Shown here: piece after piece, positions 35,397 through 44,423 of the stretch | How positions within the stretch are numbered: the first letter of the stretch is position 1 | How the letters are laid out: the number at the start of each line of letters is the position of its first letter | Assembly: GCF_000306965.1 (NCBI RefSeq) | Contig: NZ_JH976436.1 | Location: 226,057 to 290,056, forward strand | Reading direction: 5' to 3' | DNA length: 64,000 nucleotides | DNA from: Amphibacillus jilinensis Y1 | GTDB taxonomy: Bacteria > Bacillota > Bacilli > Bacillales > Amphibacillaceae | Program-made: the position numbers and the translations under genes | Notes under the pieces: generated by a model | What the model saw: only the letters and a program-made list of their open reading frames with translations | Databases searched by the model: none | What the model was told of the DNA's origin: nothing

Positions 35397-36980
35397 TTAG
35401 GCAGTTACTACTTTATTGTTTTTATTTTCTACTAATTCCTTTAGTTTTCCCCAGGTCTCATTAAATATAGATGGATCCATTTCCTTAAGATCAGGTGAAA
35501 CTGATGGAGAAAAATCCATTTGATCTAAAATATGTTCTTGTAAATCGATGCCCGGTGCAATCTCAGTTAAAGTTAATTCTCCATCTATCAATTCAAACAC
35601 CGCACGCTCTGTAACATAAATAACCGGTTGCTTGATTTCTGTTGCATACGCGCCACTAAAGGTGATTTGTTGTACATTTTTTAAGAATTTCTTTGCTTTC
35701 CCCTCTTGAAGAATAGTTAATTTGCCATCAGCAACCTTTACTTTTAAGCCGCCTGCAGTAAATGTCCCAGCAAAAACTAGTTTCTTAGCTGATTGTGATA
35801 TGTTGATAAAGCCACCACATCCTGCAACACGTGTACCAAACTTACTAACATTTACGTTTCCAAATTCATCTGTTTGGGCTAACCCAAGTACAGATAAATC
35901 AATGCCACCACCATCATAAAAGTCAAACTGTGCATCATGACTCAAAATCGCTTCCGCGTTATAAGCATGACCAAAATCTTTTAACCCAGCTGGGACACCA
36001 CCAATCGAACCAGCTTCTGTCGTAAGAACTAATTGATCACTAACACCTTCCTCTGCTGCAATTGTTGCTACGTTTACTGGAATACCTACCCCAAGGTTTA
36101 ATACTGTTTCCGGTTCAAGCTCTGCTGCCGATCGTCTGGCAATAATCTTTCTTTCATCAAGTGGTAACGTTTCTAAACCTTCATCAGGAACTTTCACATG
36201 ACCAGAAAAAGCCGGATTATAGTAAGTATTTTCTGTTTGATAATGATTTTCCGGTTCGGAAACGACAATGTGATCAACCAATATTCCTGGAACATGAATA
36301 TCCTTTGGATTCAACGTTCCATTTTTCGCCACTGTCTCTACCTGTGCTATGACGATCCCACCCGAATTACGTACGGCCTGGGCAATTGGAAGAACCTCCA
36401 TATGTAAGCCCTCTTTTTCAAGCGTTAAATTCCCTTTTTCATCAGCTACCGTTCCTCTAATTAAACCAACTTGAATCGGAAATGACTTATAGAACAGCCA
36501 TGATTCGCCTTCTATTTCAATACGTTTAACAATGTCCTCTTTTGTTGACGGGGACATTTTCCCACCTTCAATGTGGGGATCAACAAAGGTTCCCATCCCA
36601 ACCTTTGTAATCACACCAGGTCGTTTTGCTGCAATTTCCCTGTATAGTTGTGTAATGACACCTTGTGGTAGGTTATACGCCTCACATTCATCATTTTCAA
36701 TCAACTTAGCCATACCTGGAGATGCTATCGCAATTCCGCCTATCCAACGTTTAACTAATCCTTTATATCCTAAATGACTCATCCCTTTGTCGCGTCGATT
36801 ACCTACAGCACTTGCATGCATGACAGTTAAATTTTGCGGATGACCTGTTTGCACAAATCTTTCTTCAATTGATATGCCTAACTCCTCAGCCCAACAGGAC
36901 AAACCAAATCCACTAGCCGCTAGTGTGTCCCCATCCTTTATTAACGTTGCAGCCTTCTCAGCAGAAATAATCTTTGTCAT
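35397..36980 (-). CDS. Acetate/propionate-type CoA-transferase (fused alpha-beta)
   Basis: A 527-residue class I CoA-transferase with both halves fused. N-terminal half: MTKIISAEKAATLIKDGDTL and KPGVITKVGMGTF-like segment; C-terminal half: LNLGVGIPVNVATIAAEEG, then the catalytic Glu region LTTEAGSIGGVPAG. It moves CoA between acetyl-, propionyl- or related thioesters and free acids. ATG 36980 is chosen for GAGGTG 8 nt upstream. It is the first gene of the operon; two Rex-like operators and a sigma-A promoter precede it, suggesting control by NADH/NAD+ ratio. Confidence 0.9.
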   Translation of the reverse strand: MTKIISAEKAATLIKDGDTLAASGFGLSCWAEELGISIEERFVQTGHPQNLTVMHASAVGNRRDKGMSHLGYKGLVKRWIGGIAIASPGMAKLIENDECEAYNLPQGVITQLYREIAAKRPGVITKVGMGTFVDPHIEGGKMSPSTKEDIVKRIEIEGESWLFYKSFPIQVGLIRGTVADEKGNLTLEKEGLHMEVLPIAQAVRNSGGIVIAQVETVAKNGTLNPKDIHVPGILVDHIVVSEPENHYQTENTYYNPAFSGHVKVPDEGLETLPLDERKIIARRSAAELEPETVLNLGVGIPVNVATIAAEEGVSDQLVLTTEAGSIGGVPAGLKDFGHAYNAEAILSHDAQFDFYDGGGIDLSVLGLAQTDEFGNVNVSKFGTRVAGCGGFINISQSAKKLVFAGTFTAGGLKVKVADGKLTILQEGKAKKFLKNVQQITFSGAYATEIKQPVIYVTERAVFELIDGELTLTEIAPGIDLQEHILDQMDFSPSVSPDLKEMDPSIFNETWGKLKELVENKNNKVVTA

Positions 36981-36995
36981 ATTCAACACCTCTTA

Positions 36996-37013
36996 TTGTG
37001 AATTAGTTCACAT
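36996..37013. promoter_or_regulatory. Rex-like operator 2 (leader of the CoA-transferase operon)
   Basis: TTGTGAATTAGTTCACAT matches the Firmicute Rex consensus TTGTGAA-N4-TTCACAA at all but the last base. It lies between the promoter and the ribosome site, a position suited to repression by roadblock. Confidence 0.65.
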
Positions 37014-37054
37014 TATTTTTCAAAAAATAGCTCGTAGTCATGACCACGATTTGT

Positions 37055-37103
37055 TTGTGAAACGTTTCACTTTGAACTATAGCAGATTTTCAAAACGCGT
37101 CAA
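37055..37103 (-). promoter_or_regulatory. Sigma-A promoter with Rex-like operator 1
   Basis: On the reverse strand TTGACG (37103-37098) and TATAGT (37081-37076) are 16 bp apart. Just beyond the -10 box lies TTGTGAAACGTTTCACTT (forward strand 37055-37072), matching Rex consensus at 16 of 18 positions and containing the perfect palindrome GTGAAACGTTTCAC. A LacI-type repressor is the alternative reader. Confidence 0.6.
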
Positions 37104-37303
37104 CTCTTGAAAAACAAGCTGATTTAACACCCATTTTTTGTTTCTTTTTTGCAACAATTAACTGACATAGATTTTAGTAATCCGGACTCAGCACCCCTGA
37201 TTTGAGCTAATCTTGTTAATGTTCAGAATAATTTATAGCTTCCATTTTACTCAAATTGTTTGCAAGAGCTACGCTTGCATTGTCTTGACATTTGATATAA
37301 CTT

Positions 37304-37457
37304 ATAAAACCCACCTTCTATAAATGGGCGGAGGGCTACAGGACGTAGCCCTCCACCCGCTGATTGTGAGTTGAGTGAATCAGGATATTAGCATCCGCTA
37401 TCACCTACATATACAGATTTTCTCTACTCGCTATTCTGAAGTTATCTGTGATAAAAA
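37304..37457 (+). repeat. Dispersed intergenic repeat, copy 8
   Basis: Carries a perfect 10-bp stem (GGAGGGCTAC with GTAGCCCTCC, loop AGGAC), then CGCTGATTGTGAGTTGAGTG, AATCAGGATATTAGCATCCG, and the ends TTATCTGTGATAAAA. The left edge is diverged (ATAAAACCCACCTTC). The remaining gene-free DNA of 37104-37954 is AT-rich with no other feature beyond copies 9 and 10 and a short hairpin near 37500. Confidence 0.85.
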
Positions 37458-37721
37458 AGCATGAATTACACGTTTACATATTAGATCATCCATTCTTTTC
37501 ATGTCGCTTTTTAACGACATAAAACGCTGGCCCTCATCTGTTTCAGCTCCAATTCATACTTGTTATTTCATAATCATTCATTCGCTATCCATTTTAGTAA
37601 TAAATCACACAACAATCCGGCATAGGCGTTTATATTAAAAACCTCTTAGCTCAATAAAAAAATTTTTAAAATTTTTTATTCGCATTTTTACCACATGCTA
37701 AAATCATTATTCTGGTGGAAT

Positions 37722-37780
37722 ATAAAACGAACGATCGATTTACGGACATTAGCTACCGCCTAAATCGATTTATCTCTAAA
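37722..37780 (+). repeat. Dispersed intergenic repeat, copy 9 (partial)
   Basis: ATAAAACGAACGATCGATTT joins CGGACATTAGCTACCGCCTA and AATCGATTTATCTCT, so it keeps the left edge and part of the right half. It lies 13 bp before copy 10. Confidence 0.65.
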
Positions 37781-37792
37781 ATGACCAATAAA

Positions 37793-37947
37793 AAAGTAAA
37801 CGAAACTTCAATCAGCGGGAGCGTTCTGCTCCCACTGACTAGTAGCTGATTGGATTAGGACATTACCGACCGTTAACGCCCGGCTAAATAGATCAGCTCT
37901 GCTCTCAATTTTGAAACCGGCTTTTCACGGACAGTCATCTGTGATAA
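37793..37947 (+). repeat. Dispersed intergenic repeat, copy 10
   Basis: AACGAAACTTCAATCAGCGG, hairpin GGGAGCG/CGTTCTGCTCCC-type, CTGATTGGATTAGGACATTA, CCGTTAACGCCCGGCTAAAT, TCTCAATTTTGAAACCGG, TTTTCACGGACAGTCATCTG and TGATAAA. It directly follows the 3' end of the second phnE gene. Confidence 0.82.
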
Positions 37948-37954
37948 ACGCCCT

Positions 37955-38758
37955 TTATCCATTCACTATCTTCGCGCGCAACTTATTTGACATCAACTCA
38001 ATGACTAAAATAAGTATAATCAAACCAATTAAAAGCGAGCCAACTTGTTGCCAGCGATAACCTTGCATTGCAAAAATAAGGGGCGCACCAACACCTCCTG
38101 CACCGACAAGTCCCAAAATCGAAGCCTCACGCATGTTCATATCAAAACGATAAATCATTATCGACAGAAAGATTGATAATAACTGTGGGATAAGGCCAAA
38201 TCTAATTTTTTCAAATGTTGTACAGCCGATCGAAGTCATCGATTCTAACACCTTAACATCTAATTCTTCAATTGCATCAACATATAATTTAGCTAGCATC
38301 CCAATAGAGGTAATACCGATCGTCAACACACCAGCAAACGGCCCAGGACCGGTTACCCGAATAAACATTAATCCATAAACAAGTGCTGGAATGGTTCGAA
38401 TGAAGATGAGTAATAAGCGCGTCATCCAAGCTAGAGGCTTTGGAACAATATTAGAAGCGGCTAAAAAAGACAATGGCACAGCGGCTACAGCACCAACTAA
38501 TGTGCCTAATAAAGCAATAGCCATCGTTTCCCATAATAAATACAACACACCACTTTGTGTGAAATCAAATAAAAATTTCCAATCTGGATCTAATAGTCCA
38601 CCAACAATGTTAAAAGCGATCTTCATCCCATTACTATCGAGCCTTAGACTCATTTCCGCTACAGACCAAGCAATAAGTGCGAAAACGAAAGCTAGAAGGA
38701 AAAGGTAATATCGATAAGTGCGAGGAGCAGCCAATAACTGCCGTTCTACTGTTGTCAT
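37955..38758 (-). CDS. phnE: Phosphonate/phosphite-type ABC permease PhnE (second)
   Basis: A 267-residue permease with about six spans and the binding-protein-dependent permease motif around FLAASNIVPKPLAW, ESMTSIGCTTFEKIRFGLIP and SILGLVGAGGVGAPLI (EAA loop region). It pairs with the neighbouring PhnE paralogue, as is usual in PhnCDEE systems importing phosphonates, phosphite or phosphate. It starts 16 bp after the first phnE. No phosphonate-degrading genes are in the window, so the ligand is open. Confidence 0.88.
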   Translation of the reverse strand: MTTVERQLLAAPRTYRYYLFLLAFVFALIAWSVAEMSLRLDSNGMKIAFNIVGGLLDPDWKFLFDFTQSGVLYLLWETMAIALLGTLVGAVAAVPLSFLAASNIVPKPLAWMTRLLLIFIRTIPALVYGLMFIRVTGPGPFAGVLTIGITSIGMLAKLYVDAIEELDVKVLESMTSIGCTTFEKIRFGLIPQLLSIFLSIMIYRFDMNMREASILGLVGAGGVGAPLIFAMQGYRWQQVGSLLIGLIILILVIELMSNKLRAKIVNG

Positions 38759-38774
38759 ACTAGGAACGACTCCT

Positions 38775-39596
38775 TTACATTAACTTTTTTCTAAAATGTT
38801 CACTAAACGTTTCTATCACATAAACGGTAATGACCAACATTAATACAATCATGCCTAAGCTTGAATAGTCGCGCCAGCCAATCGTTTCATTGATCAAATT
38901 GCCAATCCCACCTGCTCCAATATAGCCAAGAATAGCGGCATAGCGCACGTTACCTTCAAAGCAAAATAACGATGTTGATAGATAGCTTGGCAAAATTTGC
39001 GGGAAGATTGCATAACGAAATGATTGGATTCTTGTCATTCCGATCGATTGCATTGCTTGAAAAGCGCCCATGTCGACATTCTCAATTGCCTCAAACAATA
39101 ATTTCCCTACGTAGGAAACCGTAAAAAGAAAAATAGCAACAGTCCCTGCTGTGGCTGGTAAAGCAAAAAGATACGTTGCAATTAAAGCCATCACTAGAGT
39201 TGGCATTGTTCTTAAAAGGCTCAGAACCATCTTGAACAGACCATAGATGATTTTATTCTTAATAATATTGGAAGAAGCAAGAACAGCTGTAGGTAAAGCA
39301 ACAATTGCTCCAATAATAGAACCTAAAAAAGACATTTTCAAAGTCACGAATAGCTCCGGTAAAATACCGTCTAGATAGTTCCAATTTGGTTGAAGCATTT
39401 CTAGTACTATCGTAAAAAATTCATTAATACGTCTAAAAATAATGGCAAAGTTAAAACCTGTTGCCTGTGCAGAATAGTAGACAGCAACACAAATAATAAA
39501 TAGTACAAAAGGGGCCTTCGATCGCTTTTCCAACACTGTCTTGCCATTTGTCAAAACGATCCTTTTCGGTGAAAATATTTTATTGTACATGGGCAT
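38775..39596 (-). CDS. phnE: Phosphonate/phosphite-type ABC permease PhnE (first)
   Basis: A 273-residue permease paralogous to the next gene. It shows ILPELFVTLKMSFLGSIIGA, LASSNIIKNKIIYGLFK, AMQSIGMTRIQSFRYAIFP and the EAA-type AILGYIGAGGIGNLI. Its 5' end overlaps the PhnC coding end by 17 bp, so translation is coupled. Together with the second PhnE it would form the membrane channel. The N-terminal 25 residues are basic and lie before the first span. Confidence 0.88.
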   Translation of the reverse strand: MPMYNKIFSPKRIVLTNGKTVLEKRSKAPFVLFIICVAVYYSAQATGFNFAIIFRRINEFFTIVLEMLQPNWNYLDGILPELFVTLKMSFLGSIIGAIVALPTAVLASSNIIKNKIIYGLFKMVLSLLRTMPTLVMALIATYLFALPATAGTVAIFLFTVSYVGKLLFEAIENVDMGAFQAMQSIGMTRIQSFRYAIFPQILPSYLSTSLFCFEGNVRYAAILGYIGAGGIGNLINETIGWRDYSSLGMIVLMLVITVYVIETFSEHFRKKLM

Positions 39597-40365
39597 AATT
39601 CTCCCCGTGCATCGTATGCTCTTCTTCCTGATGACCTCGATAAATCACACCCAGTATCTCATCTGTCACATCAGCTGATCGGCCATCAAATACAACTTCG
39701 CCTTTGCGCACACCAATCACTCGATCAGCATACGCTAAAGCCATCTCTACATGATGAATATTCATAATGATCGAAATATTCATATCGAGATTAATGCGTT
39801 TAAAGTCATTCATGACAAGCTTTGCCGTTACAGGATCGAGCGAAGCAATTGGCTCGTCAGCTAAAATAATATCAGGATTTTGTGCTAGTGTTCGAGCTAA
39901 AGCTACGCGCTGCTGTTGACCACCCGATAATTGATCAACGCGTGTATAAGCTTTATCAAGAATACCTACTTTATCCAAAGCCTCTAACGCTTGAATCTTT
40001 TGTTGTTTTGTATAAAATCCTATAAGATTGCGCCAAAAAGTATTATCAGGGGCAAACGAGACAAGAACATTTTGGATTACAGATACTCTTGTAACAAGAT
40101 TAAAAGACTGGAAGATCATGCCGATTCTTCTACGCAAATCCCTTACTTGTTTTCCTCTAAGATGCGTCACATCTGTCTCATCTACAAGTAATTGTCCAGC
40201 GGTAATGTCATGCATTCGATTAATACATCGAATGAGTGTTGATTTACCTGCTCCAGAAAGACCGATAACGGCAACAAATTCTCCTTGCTCTATTTTCAGA
40301 TTAAGGTGTTGTAAAGCTTTGATTCCATTTGGGTATGTCTTTTCAACATTAATAAACTCTATCAT
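39580..40365 (-). CDS. phnC: Phosphonate/phosphite-type ABC ATPase PhnC
   Basis: A 261-residue ATPase starting MIEFINVEKTYPNGIKALQH, with Walker A GLSGAGKST, signature LSGGQQQRVALAR and Walker B ILADEPIASLD; the CINRM segment after Walker A is typical of PhnC. ATG 40365 has GGAG 7 nt upstream; the longer open frame (to 40434) lacks one. It is separated from phnD by about 415 bp containing repeat copy 11, unusual for this operon type. Confidence 0.92.
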   Translation of the reverse strand: MIEFINVEKTYPNGIKALQHLNLKIEQGEFVAVIGLSGAGKSTLIRCINRMHDITAGQLLVDETDVTHLRGKQVRDLRRRIGMIFQSFNLVTRVSVIQNVLVSFAPDNTFWRNLIGFYTKQQKIQALEALDKVGILDKAYTRVDQLSGGQQQRVALARTLAQNPDIILADEPIASLDPVTAKLVMNDFKRINLDMNISIIMNIHHVEMALAYADRVIGVRKGEVVFDGRSADVTDEILGVIYRGHQEEEHTMHGENYAHVQ

Positions 40366-40527
40366 AGGATGACTCCAATCTATTGATAAAATCTGTCTTT
40401 TTTCTAACGATATAAATTTAAAAAATAAGAACACCGTTGGTTAATGATGTCCTTATTTCTAGCTCATCGCATTTTAAATCGCTACCGTAAGCTTATTCTA
40501 AACCCTATACCATAGACATTTCTTTCG

Positions 40528-40767
40528 ATAAAACAACCCTTCAATCAGTGGGCGGAGGGCTACAGAACGTAGTCATGCAGAGGTTGCCGCAGGACGAACG
40601 GTTTAGACTACGATCTTACTCGCCCACTGAGGAACACAAGCTAACGTCTTCGCGTCCTGCGAAAACGCTTGTGTGACCAACATCCTGTTGCCCTGAGTGA
40701 ATCAGGACATGAGCGTCGTTAACTCAGGCTATACGCGTTTTACGGACGATTATCTGCGATAAAAATA
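40528..40767 (+). repeat. Dispersed intergenic repeat, copy 11 (longest)
   Basis: About 240 bp. GATAAAACAACCCTTCAATC, GGGCGGAGGGCTACAGAACG, a second imperfect hairpin (AACACAAGC ... GCTTGTGTG, with TCTTCGCG inside), TGAGTGAATCAGGACATGAG, CGTTTTACGGACGATTATCT and GCGATAAAAATA. It lies between phnD and phnC, antisense to both. Confidence 0.85.
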
Positions 40768-40780
40768 TAGTGATCAGAAA

Positions 40781-41863
40781 TTAATTATTAAGCCCTCTTA
40801 AAAATTCCTGTGCGTCTCTTTCACCATCATAATCAGCAGCTGTAGCATTTTGGTAACCTTCGTGGCTATACACACTAATGACTTCTTTTCCTTCATCTGT
40901 TTGCGCGATATTAATAAAAGCTTCTTGTAGGGCAGCTGTTAACTCTGGCGTGATCACTTCTGAACTTTTACTTACAGAAACGGTATCGTTATAAATCGGT
41001 TGTGTCACACCTATAACATTTGTTTCATCCCAGATCGACGCTGAGCGCGCAAAGTCATCTGTCCATATATCTTCATTGTCTCGACGCGCATCGGCATAGG
41101 TAACCACAATATCTACTTGTTGGGAGGCTAATTTGGCAAAAGCATCCCCATAGCCATTAGATTGAACCGCATTATCTAAATCTGTCATGCCTTTTTCAAA
41201 TTTATCTTGTAGCCATAGGGTGGGATAAATATACCCAGCTGATGAAGACGTCGATTGCACTGCCCAACTTGCATCGCTAAGATCTTCCCACGTTAATTCC
41301 TCTCCATTATTAACTTTGTCTGCAAGTTCTTGACCTTTTTCAGAAGGGCCAGCAATGATTAAACTTCGATAGTATGTTGCTTGTTCATCTTCTAAGCCTT
41401 CTGTCGGTTTATTGTCGTTCCATTCTTTAGGATTGTTAGAGTCATTTGATAAAGCGGCACGTGTTGCGGTTAAAATAACTTCAGCACCATCATCATATAA
41501 TACATATGTACCCCCAGGGATCAGACCCACATCTGTCGTACCTGCCGAAAGCGCTTCACCTACGGCTTCATAGGTTGTTCCCACGTTGATTTCAATTGTG
41601 CTTACATCGTAACCAAGATGACTTAGCTCCTCAATTAAAAGACCTTTTAATGGTTCTGTGATTGTAACAATTTCTTCTGGGTCACGAGATGGAACAAAAT
41701 CCACCTTTAAGGTATCAATTGTTTCATTACTTAAATCCGCTTCTTCGTTCTGTGTATGACTTTCATCTGTTTCAGCATTTGTAGAATCCTCTTCCGAAGT
41801 ACAACCTACTAAAAGTCCAATCATTAAAACAAACCCCAGTAAAATCATTATTTTTGTTTTCAT
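40781..41863 (-). CDS. phnD: Phosphonate/phosphite-type substrate-binding lipoprotein PhnD
   Basis: A 360-residue lipoprotein: lysine-led signal peptide with lipobox LVGC, a Glu/Asp-rich linker, then the PhnD binding domain (LKVDFVPSRDPEEIVTITEP, AGTTDVGLIPGGTYVLY, ATRAALSNDSNNP, SAGYIYPTLWLQD, VDIVVTYADARRD). It captures phosphonate, phosphite or phosphate outside the membrane for the PhnCEE transporter. The open region between it and phnC might allow separate expression. The upstream gene-free region (41864-42295) holds repeat copy 12 and an AT-rich stretch. Confidence 0.9.
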   Translation of the reverse strand: MKTKIMILLGFVLMIGLLVGCTSEEDSTNAETDESHTQNEEADLSNETIDTLKVDFVPSRDPEEIVTITEPLKGLLIEELSHLGYDVSTIEINVGTTYEAVGEALSAGTTDVGLIPGGTYVLYDDGAEVILTATRAALSNDSNNPKEWNDNKPTEGLEDEQATYYRSLIIAGPSEKGQELADKVNNGEELTWEDLSDASWAVQSTSSSAGYIYPTLWLQDKFEKGMTDLDNAVQSNGYGDAFAKLASQQVDIVVTYADARRDNEDIWTDDFARSASIWDETNVIGVTQPIYNDTVSVSKSSEVITPELTAALQEAFINIAQTDEGKEVISVYSHEGYQNATAADYDGERDAQEFLRGLNN

Positions 41864-42037
41864 TATTCCACTCCCCTGTCTTTGCCAAATAATTTATCTA
41901 TTGAAACAAATTCCATCTTACACCTCAAATATTAAATTGGCGTATACTACAGGTAAATAATTTGTAAAACTAGAAAAAAAGACTATACTTCCAGTCCTAT
42001 TTGGACCGAACTTAAAAAGACATGAAAATAGGGATGC

Positions 42038-42110
42038 TAAAAAAAACGAACGAACCTTCAGTCAGGACATTAGCCTCTATGATTTCCTGTCTAACTAGGT
42101 TAAACGGTGT
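42038..42110 (+). repeat. Dispersed intergenic repeat, copy 12 (partial)
   Basis: AAAACGAACGAACCTTCAGT then CAGGACATTAGCCTCTATGA and CTAACTAGGTTAAACGGTG; the hairpin and the right-hand end are missing or diverged. Confidence 0.55.
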
Positions 42111-42295
42111 TAAAAAATTGAATATAAAAGCACGCACCACAGTCGAATAAATACTGAGGTGCGTGCCTATAAAATATTAAATCAATATTTTAATGTATAT
42201 AAAGATTTTAAGTTTAATATTTCTTAACCCGTCCAAAACCAAAGTGTCTATAGCACTCTAATTTTCGAAAAACATTTTTTGTATTTTTCAATTGC

Positions 42296-43123
42296 TTAGC
42301 TACTTTTTGAAAAAACATCTACGGGTTTAGCTTGGCTTTCCGGATCCGATGAAGCTTCATCCTTTTTCAAATAAACAAGCCAATAAGCACCGCCGACAAA
42401 TAAGACGCCCCCGACAACATTACCTAAAAATACGGGAACAAAATTATCAAAATAAGCACCCCAGCTAAAGTAATCAGCAAAGATAGCTGCTGGAATAAGA
42501 AACATATTTGCTACAACATGTTGAAAGCCAATGGCGACAAACGCCATCGTTGGAAACCAAATCCCTAATATCTTCCCAGCCATATCTTTCGCTCCATAAC
42601 TTAACCAAACAGCTGAAGCAACTAACCAATTGCAACCAATCCCCGACAGGAAAGCTTGCAAAAAGCTCGCTTCAAGCTTATGCTCTGCTAACGTTACGGT
42701 CGTTGCTAAATAAGCATTTTCAGTCAGCCCAACAACATGACCAAAAAAGTAAGCAACAAAAATCGATCCAGCAAAATTGCTTAAAGTAATTACAATAATA
42801 TTTTTGAATACTTGAATCGATCGCACCTTATTTTCCATTCTGGATAATGGCACAGCTAATAAATTTCCAGTCAGTAATTCACCACCTGCTAATAACGTTA
42901 AAATAAGACCAAGCGGAAATAGTGCCGCCCCAATAAATGTAGAGAACCCTCCCCACGCCACAGGCATATTAGCAGTGACATGAATGTAAAGTAAATAACT
43001 TAAAGCAATAAAAGCACCCGCTTCAAAGCCTAATACAGAAGATTGCAACACATTGTAATTCGCTTTTTTACGCCCTGATGAAACGGTATAATTTGCAATT
43101 TCTTGTGGACTATAAAAGCCCAT
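42296..43123 (-). CDS. Formate/nitrite transporter family channel
   Basis: A 275-residue FNT channel with six spans. Landmarks are GGSTFIGAALFPLGLIL-like segment (GGFSTFIGAALFPLG), TLLAGGELLTGNLLAVP and GIGCNWLVASAVWLS (the duplicated half-repeats) and GFQHVVANMFLIP with the pore histidine. It exchanges formate or nitrite with protons, typical of fermenting cells. ATG 43123 (MGFYSPQEI) has GGAAGGA upstream; 39 further open codons are not needed. Its promoter region carries sites resembling Rex and Crp/Fnr operators. Confidence 0.9.
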   Translation of the reverse strand: MGFYSPQEIANYTVSSGRKKANYNVLQSSVLGFEAGAFIALSYLLYIHVTANMPVAWGGFSTFIGAALFPLGLILTLLAGGELLTGNLLAVPLSRMENKVRSIQVFKNIIVITLSNFAGSIFVAYFFGHVVGLTENAYLATTVTLAEHKLEASFLQAFLSGIGCNWLVASAVWLSYGAKDMAGKILGIWFPTMAFVAIGFQHVVANMFLIPAAIFADYFSWGAYFDNFVPVFLGNVVGGVLFVGGAYWLVYLKKDEASSDPESQAKPVDVFSKSS

Positions 43124-43148
43124 GTTAATCAGATCCTTCCTCGTAGTA

Positions 43149-43209
43149 TGTGATACAATACACATATTATAGCACTTTAGTCTTATTGTTTTTGTGAAAT
43201 ATTTGTAAC
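43149..43209 (-). promoter_or_regulatory. Promoter of the formate/nitrite channel with Crp/Fnr-like and Rex-like sites
   Basis: The -10 box TATAAT is at 43171-43166. TGTGATACAATACACA (43149-43164) downstream of it resembles a Crp/Fnr site (TGTGA-N6-TCACA, one mismatch). Upstream, reverse-strand TTACAAATATTTCACAA (about 43208-43192) has one good Rex half. Both are candidates for anaerobic control. Confidence 0.4.
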
Positions 43210-43232
43210 GATTTTGCATGACGCTTACAATT

Positions 43233-43380
43233 ATAAACAAAACTCCAATTATTGGAGGTTCATTATGCCCCCTTGATTGGTAGTTGAGTGACTTAGAACA
43301 TTGACGTCCGTTATGTCCCGCTAAATAGAATTAGCTCTTCCCTCTAATTTGAGATGGGCGTTTTACGGACGTGATAAAAA
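43233..43380 (+). repeat. Dispersed intergenic repeat, copy 13
   Basis: Left part diverged (ATAAACAAAACTCCAATTAT, hairpin CTCCAATTATTGGAG), then TTGATTGGTAGTTGAGTGAC, CGTCCGTTATGTCCCGCTAA, CCTCTAATTTGAGATGGG, CGTTTTACGGACGTGATAAA. It lies between the channel gene and the ECF S-component gene. Confidence 0.78.
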
Positions 43381-43388
43381 CAATGATG

Positions 43389-44012
43389 TTATTTCTCCTT
43401 TGATAGTTTAACTAATGGTGGGACAATTGCCACTGTAATAAACGCCGCTAATACAGCTTCAGCCAGACCATTTGTTAAAAATACAGTGAAAACAGCAATA
43501 ATAATCGCTCCGATGCCGTCCGCATCAATAGCTAAAGCATAAGCATCATGAAATAATAAAGCGATAAATCCCATTACTAAAAAGGTATGAATAATGGTTG
43601 CAAATAATCCTGACAAAAATAAGGCGGTTTTTTGATTAGCTTGTTTTTTTGTAACTCTATCGATCGATTTAAAAAGGTAATAAGGAATGACACCAATAAT
43701 CACTCTAGGAACCATTGCTATAAATAATGCCCAAAAACTCCCTTGACTTGTCCCCAATACTGGAATAACTGGCGTAAATGCAAACGATAATAATGACGGT
43801 GTCAGTGTATTTGTTATCATACTCGTCATACCGAATGAAAATCCAAGTATAGCGCCAATTTTCGGTCCTAATACAATCGAGCCAATAATAACCGGGATAT
43901 GAATAATTGTTGCTTTAATAACCCCTAAATGAATAAAGCCAATAGGTGTAAAAGCAAATAATAGTATAATGGATATGAATATAGCAGTTAACGTAAATTC
44001 TTTTATCTTCAC
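43389..44012 (-). CDS. ECF transporter substrate-binding (S) component
   Basis: A 207-residue membrane protein with about six spans, starting VKIKEFTLTAIFISIILLFA and containing GFIHLGVIKATIIHIPVIIG and KIGAILGFSFGMTS, the pattern of ECF-type vitamin-transporter S components. It would work with a shared EcfA/EcfT module encoded elsewhere. The vitamin cannot be told; no riboswitch is seen in its leader. GTG 44012 is chosen because TAGGAG lies 8 nt upstream; the frame is open further upstream. Confidence 0.83.
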   Translation of the reverse strand: MKIKEFTLTAIFISIILLFAFTPIGFIHLGVIKATIIHIPVIIGSIVLGPKIGAILGFSFGMTSMITNTLTPSLLSFAFTPVIPVLGTSQGSFWALFIAMVPRVIIGVIPYYLFKSIDRVTKKQANQKTALFLSGLFATIIHTFLVMGFIALLFHDAYALAIDADGIGAIIIAVFTVFLTNGLAEAVLAAFITVAIVPPLVKLSKEK

Positions 44013-44069
44013 TTCAAACGCTCCTAACCATAAATTAAGTCTGTAAGTTAAGCCGTCAAGCTTGACCAC

Positions 44070-44423
44070 TTAAACTACATCAAACTAAAGACATAACATT
44101 ATTCATTTTATTACAAAATCTCAATTAATCAATCTATTTCTAATAATTGCTTCGAAATCAGTCGATCTTTCAGTAAAGGTATTATAGCTTTTGTCTCTGC
44201 TTTAAGTTAGAAACTCAACTATCGCACACTGAAAATAGTGATTCAATCTTGATCGTGTTCAATAGACTCGGTATTCAATATACTTGTTGACTTTACTCCT
44301 GCATGGATGTGCCACTATTAGCATAAGAAGTTTCTTATTTTGAGACGTCATTCCGATGTCTTCATGATCTACATGGGGTAAATCTAATTTTCAATTTATA
44401 TATAATAAACCTTTCGTTTTAGA
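44070..44423. other. Gene-free stretch of unknown content
   Basis: No gene with a ribosome site. The DNA is less AT-rich than other gaps here and contains ordered-looking segments such as GTGGCACATCCATGCAGGAG (reverse strand), which suggests an old repeat or insertion-element remnant, but I cannot name it. Confidence 0.35.

Noticed and set aside
37090-37140. Sigma-54 promoter (GG-N10-GC) for the CoA-transferase operon
   Set aside because: A GG/GC pair with the right spacing exists, but flanking bases match poorly and a good sigma-A promoter lies beside it.
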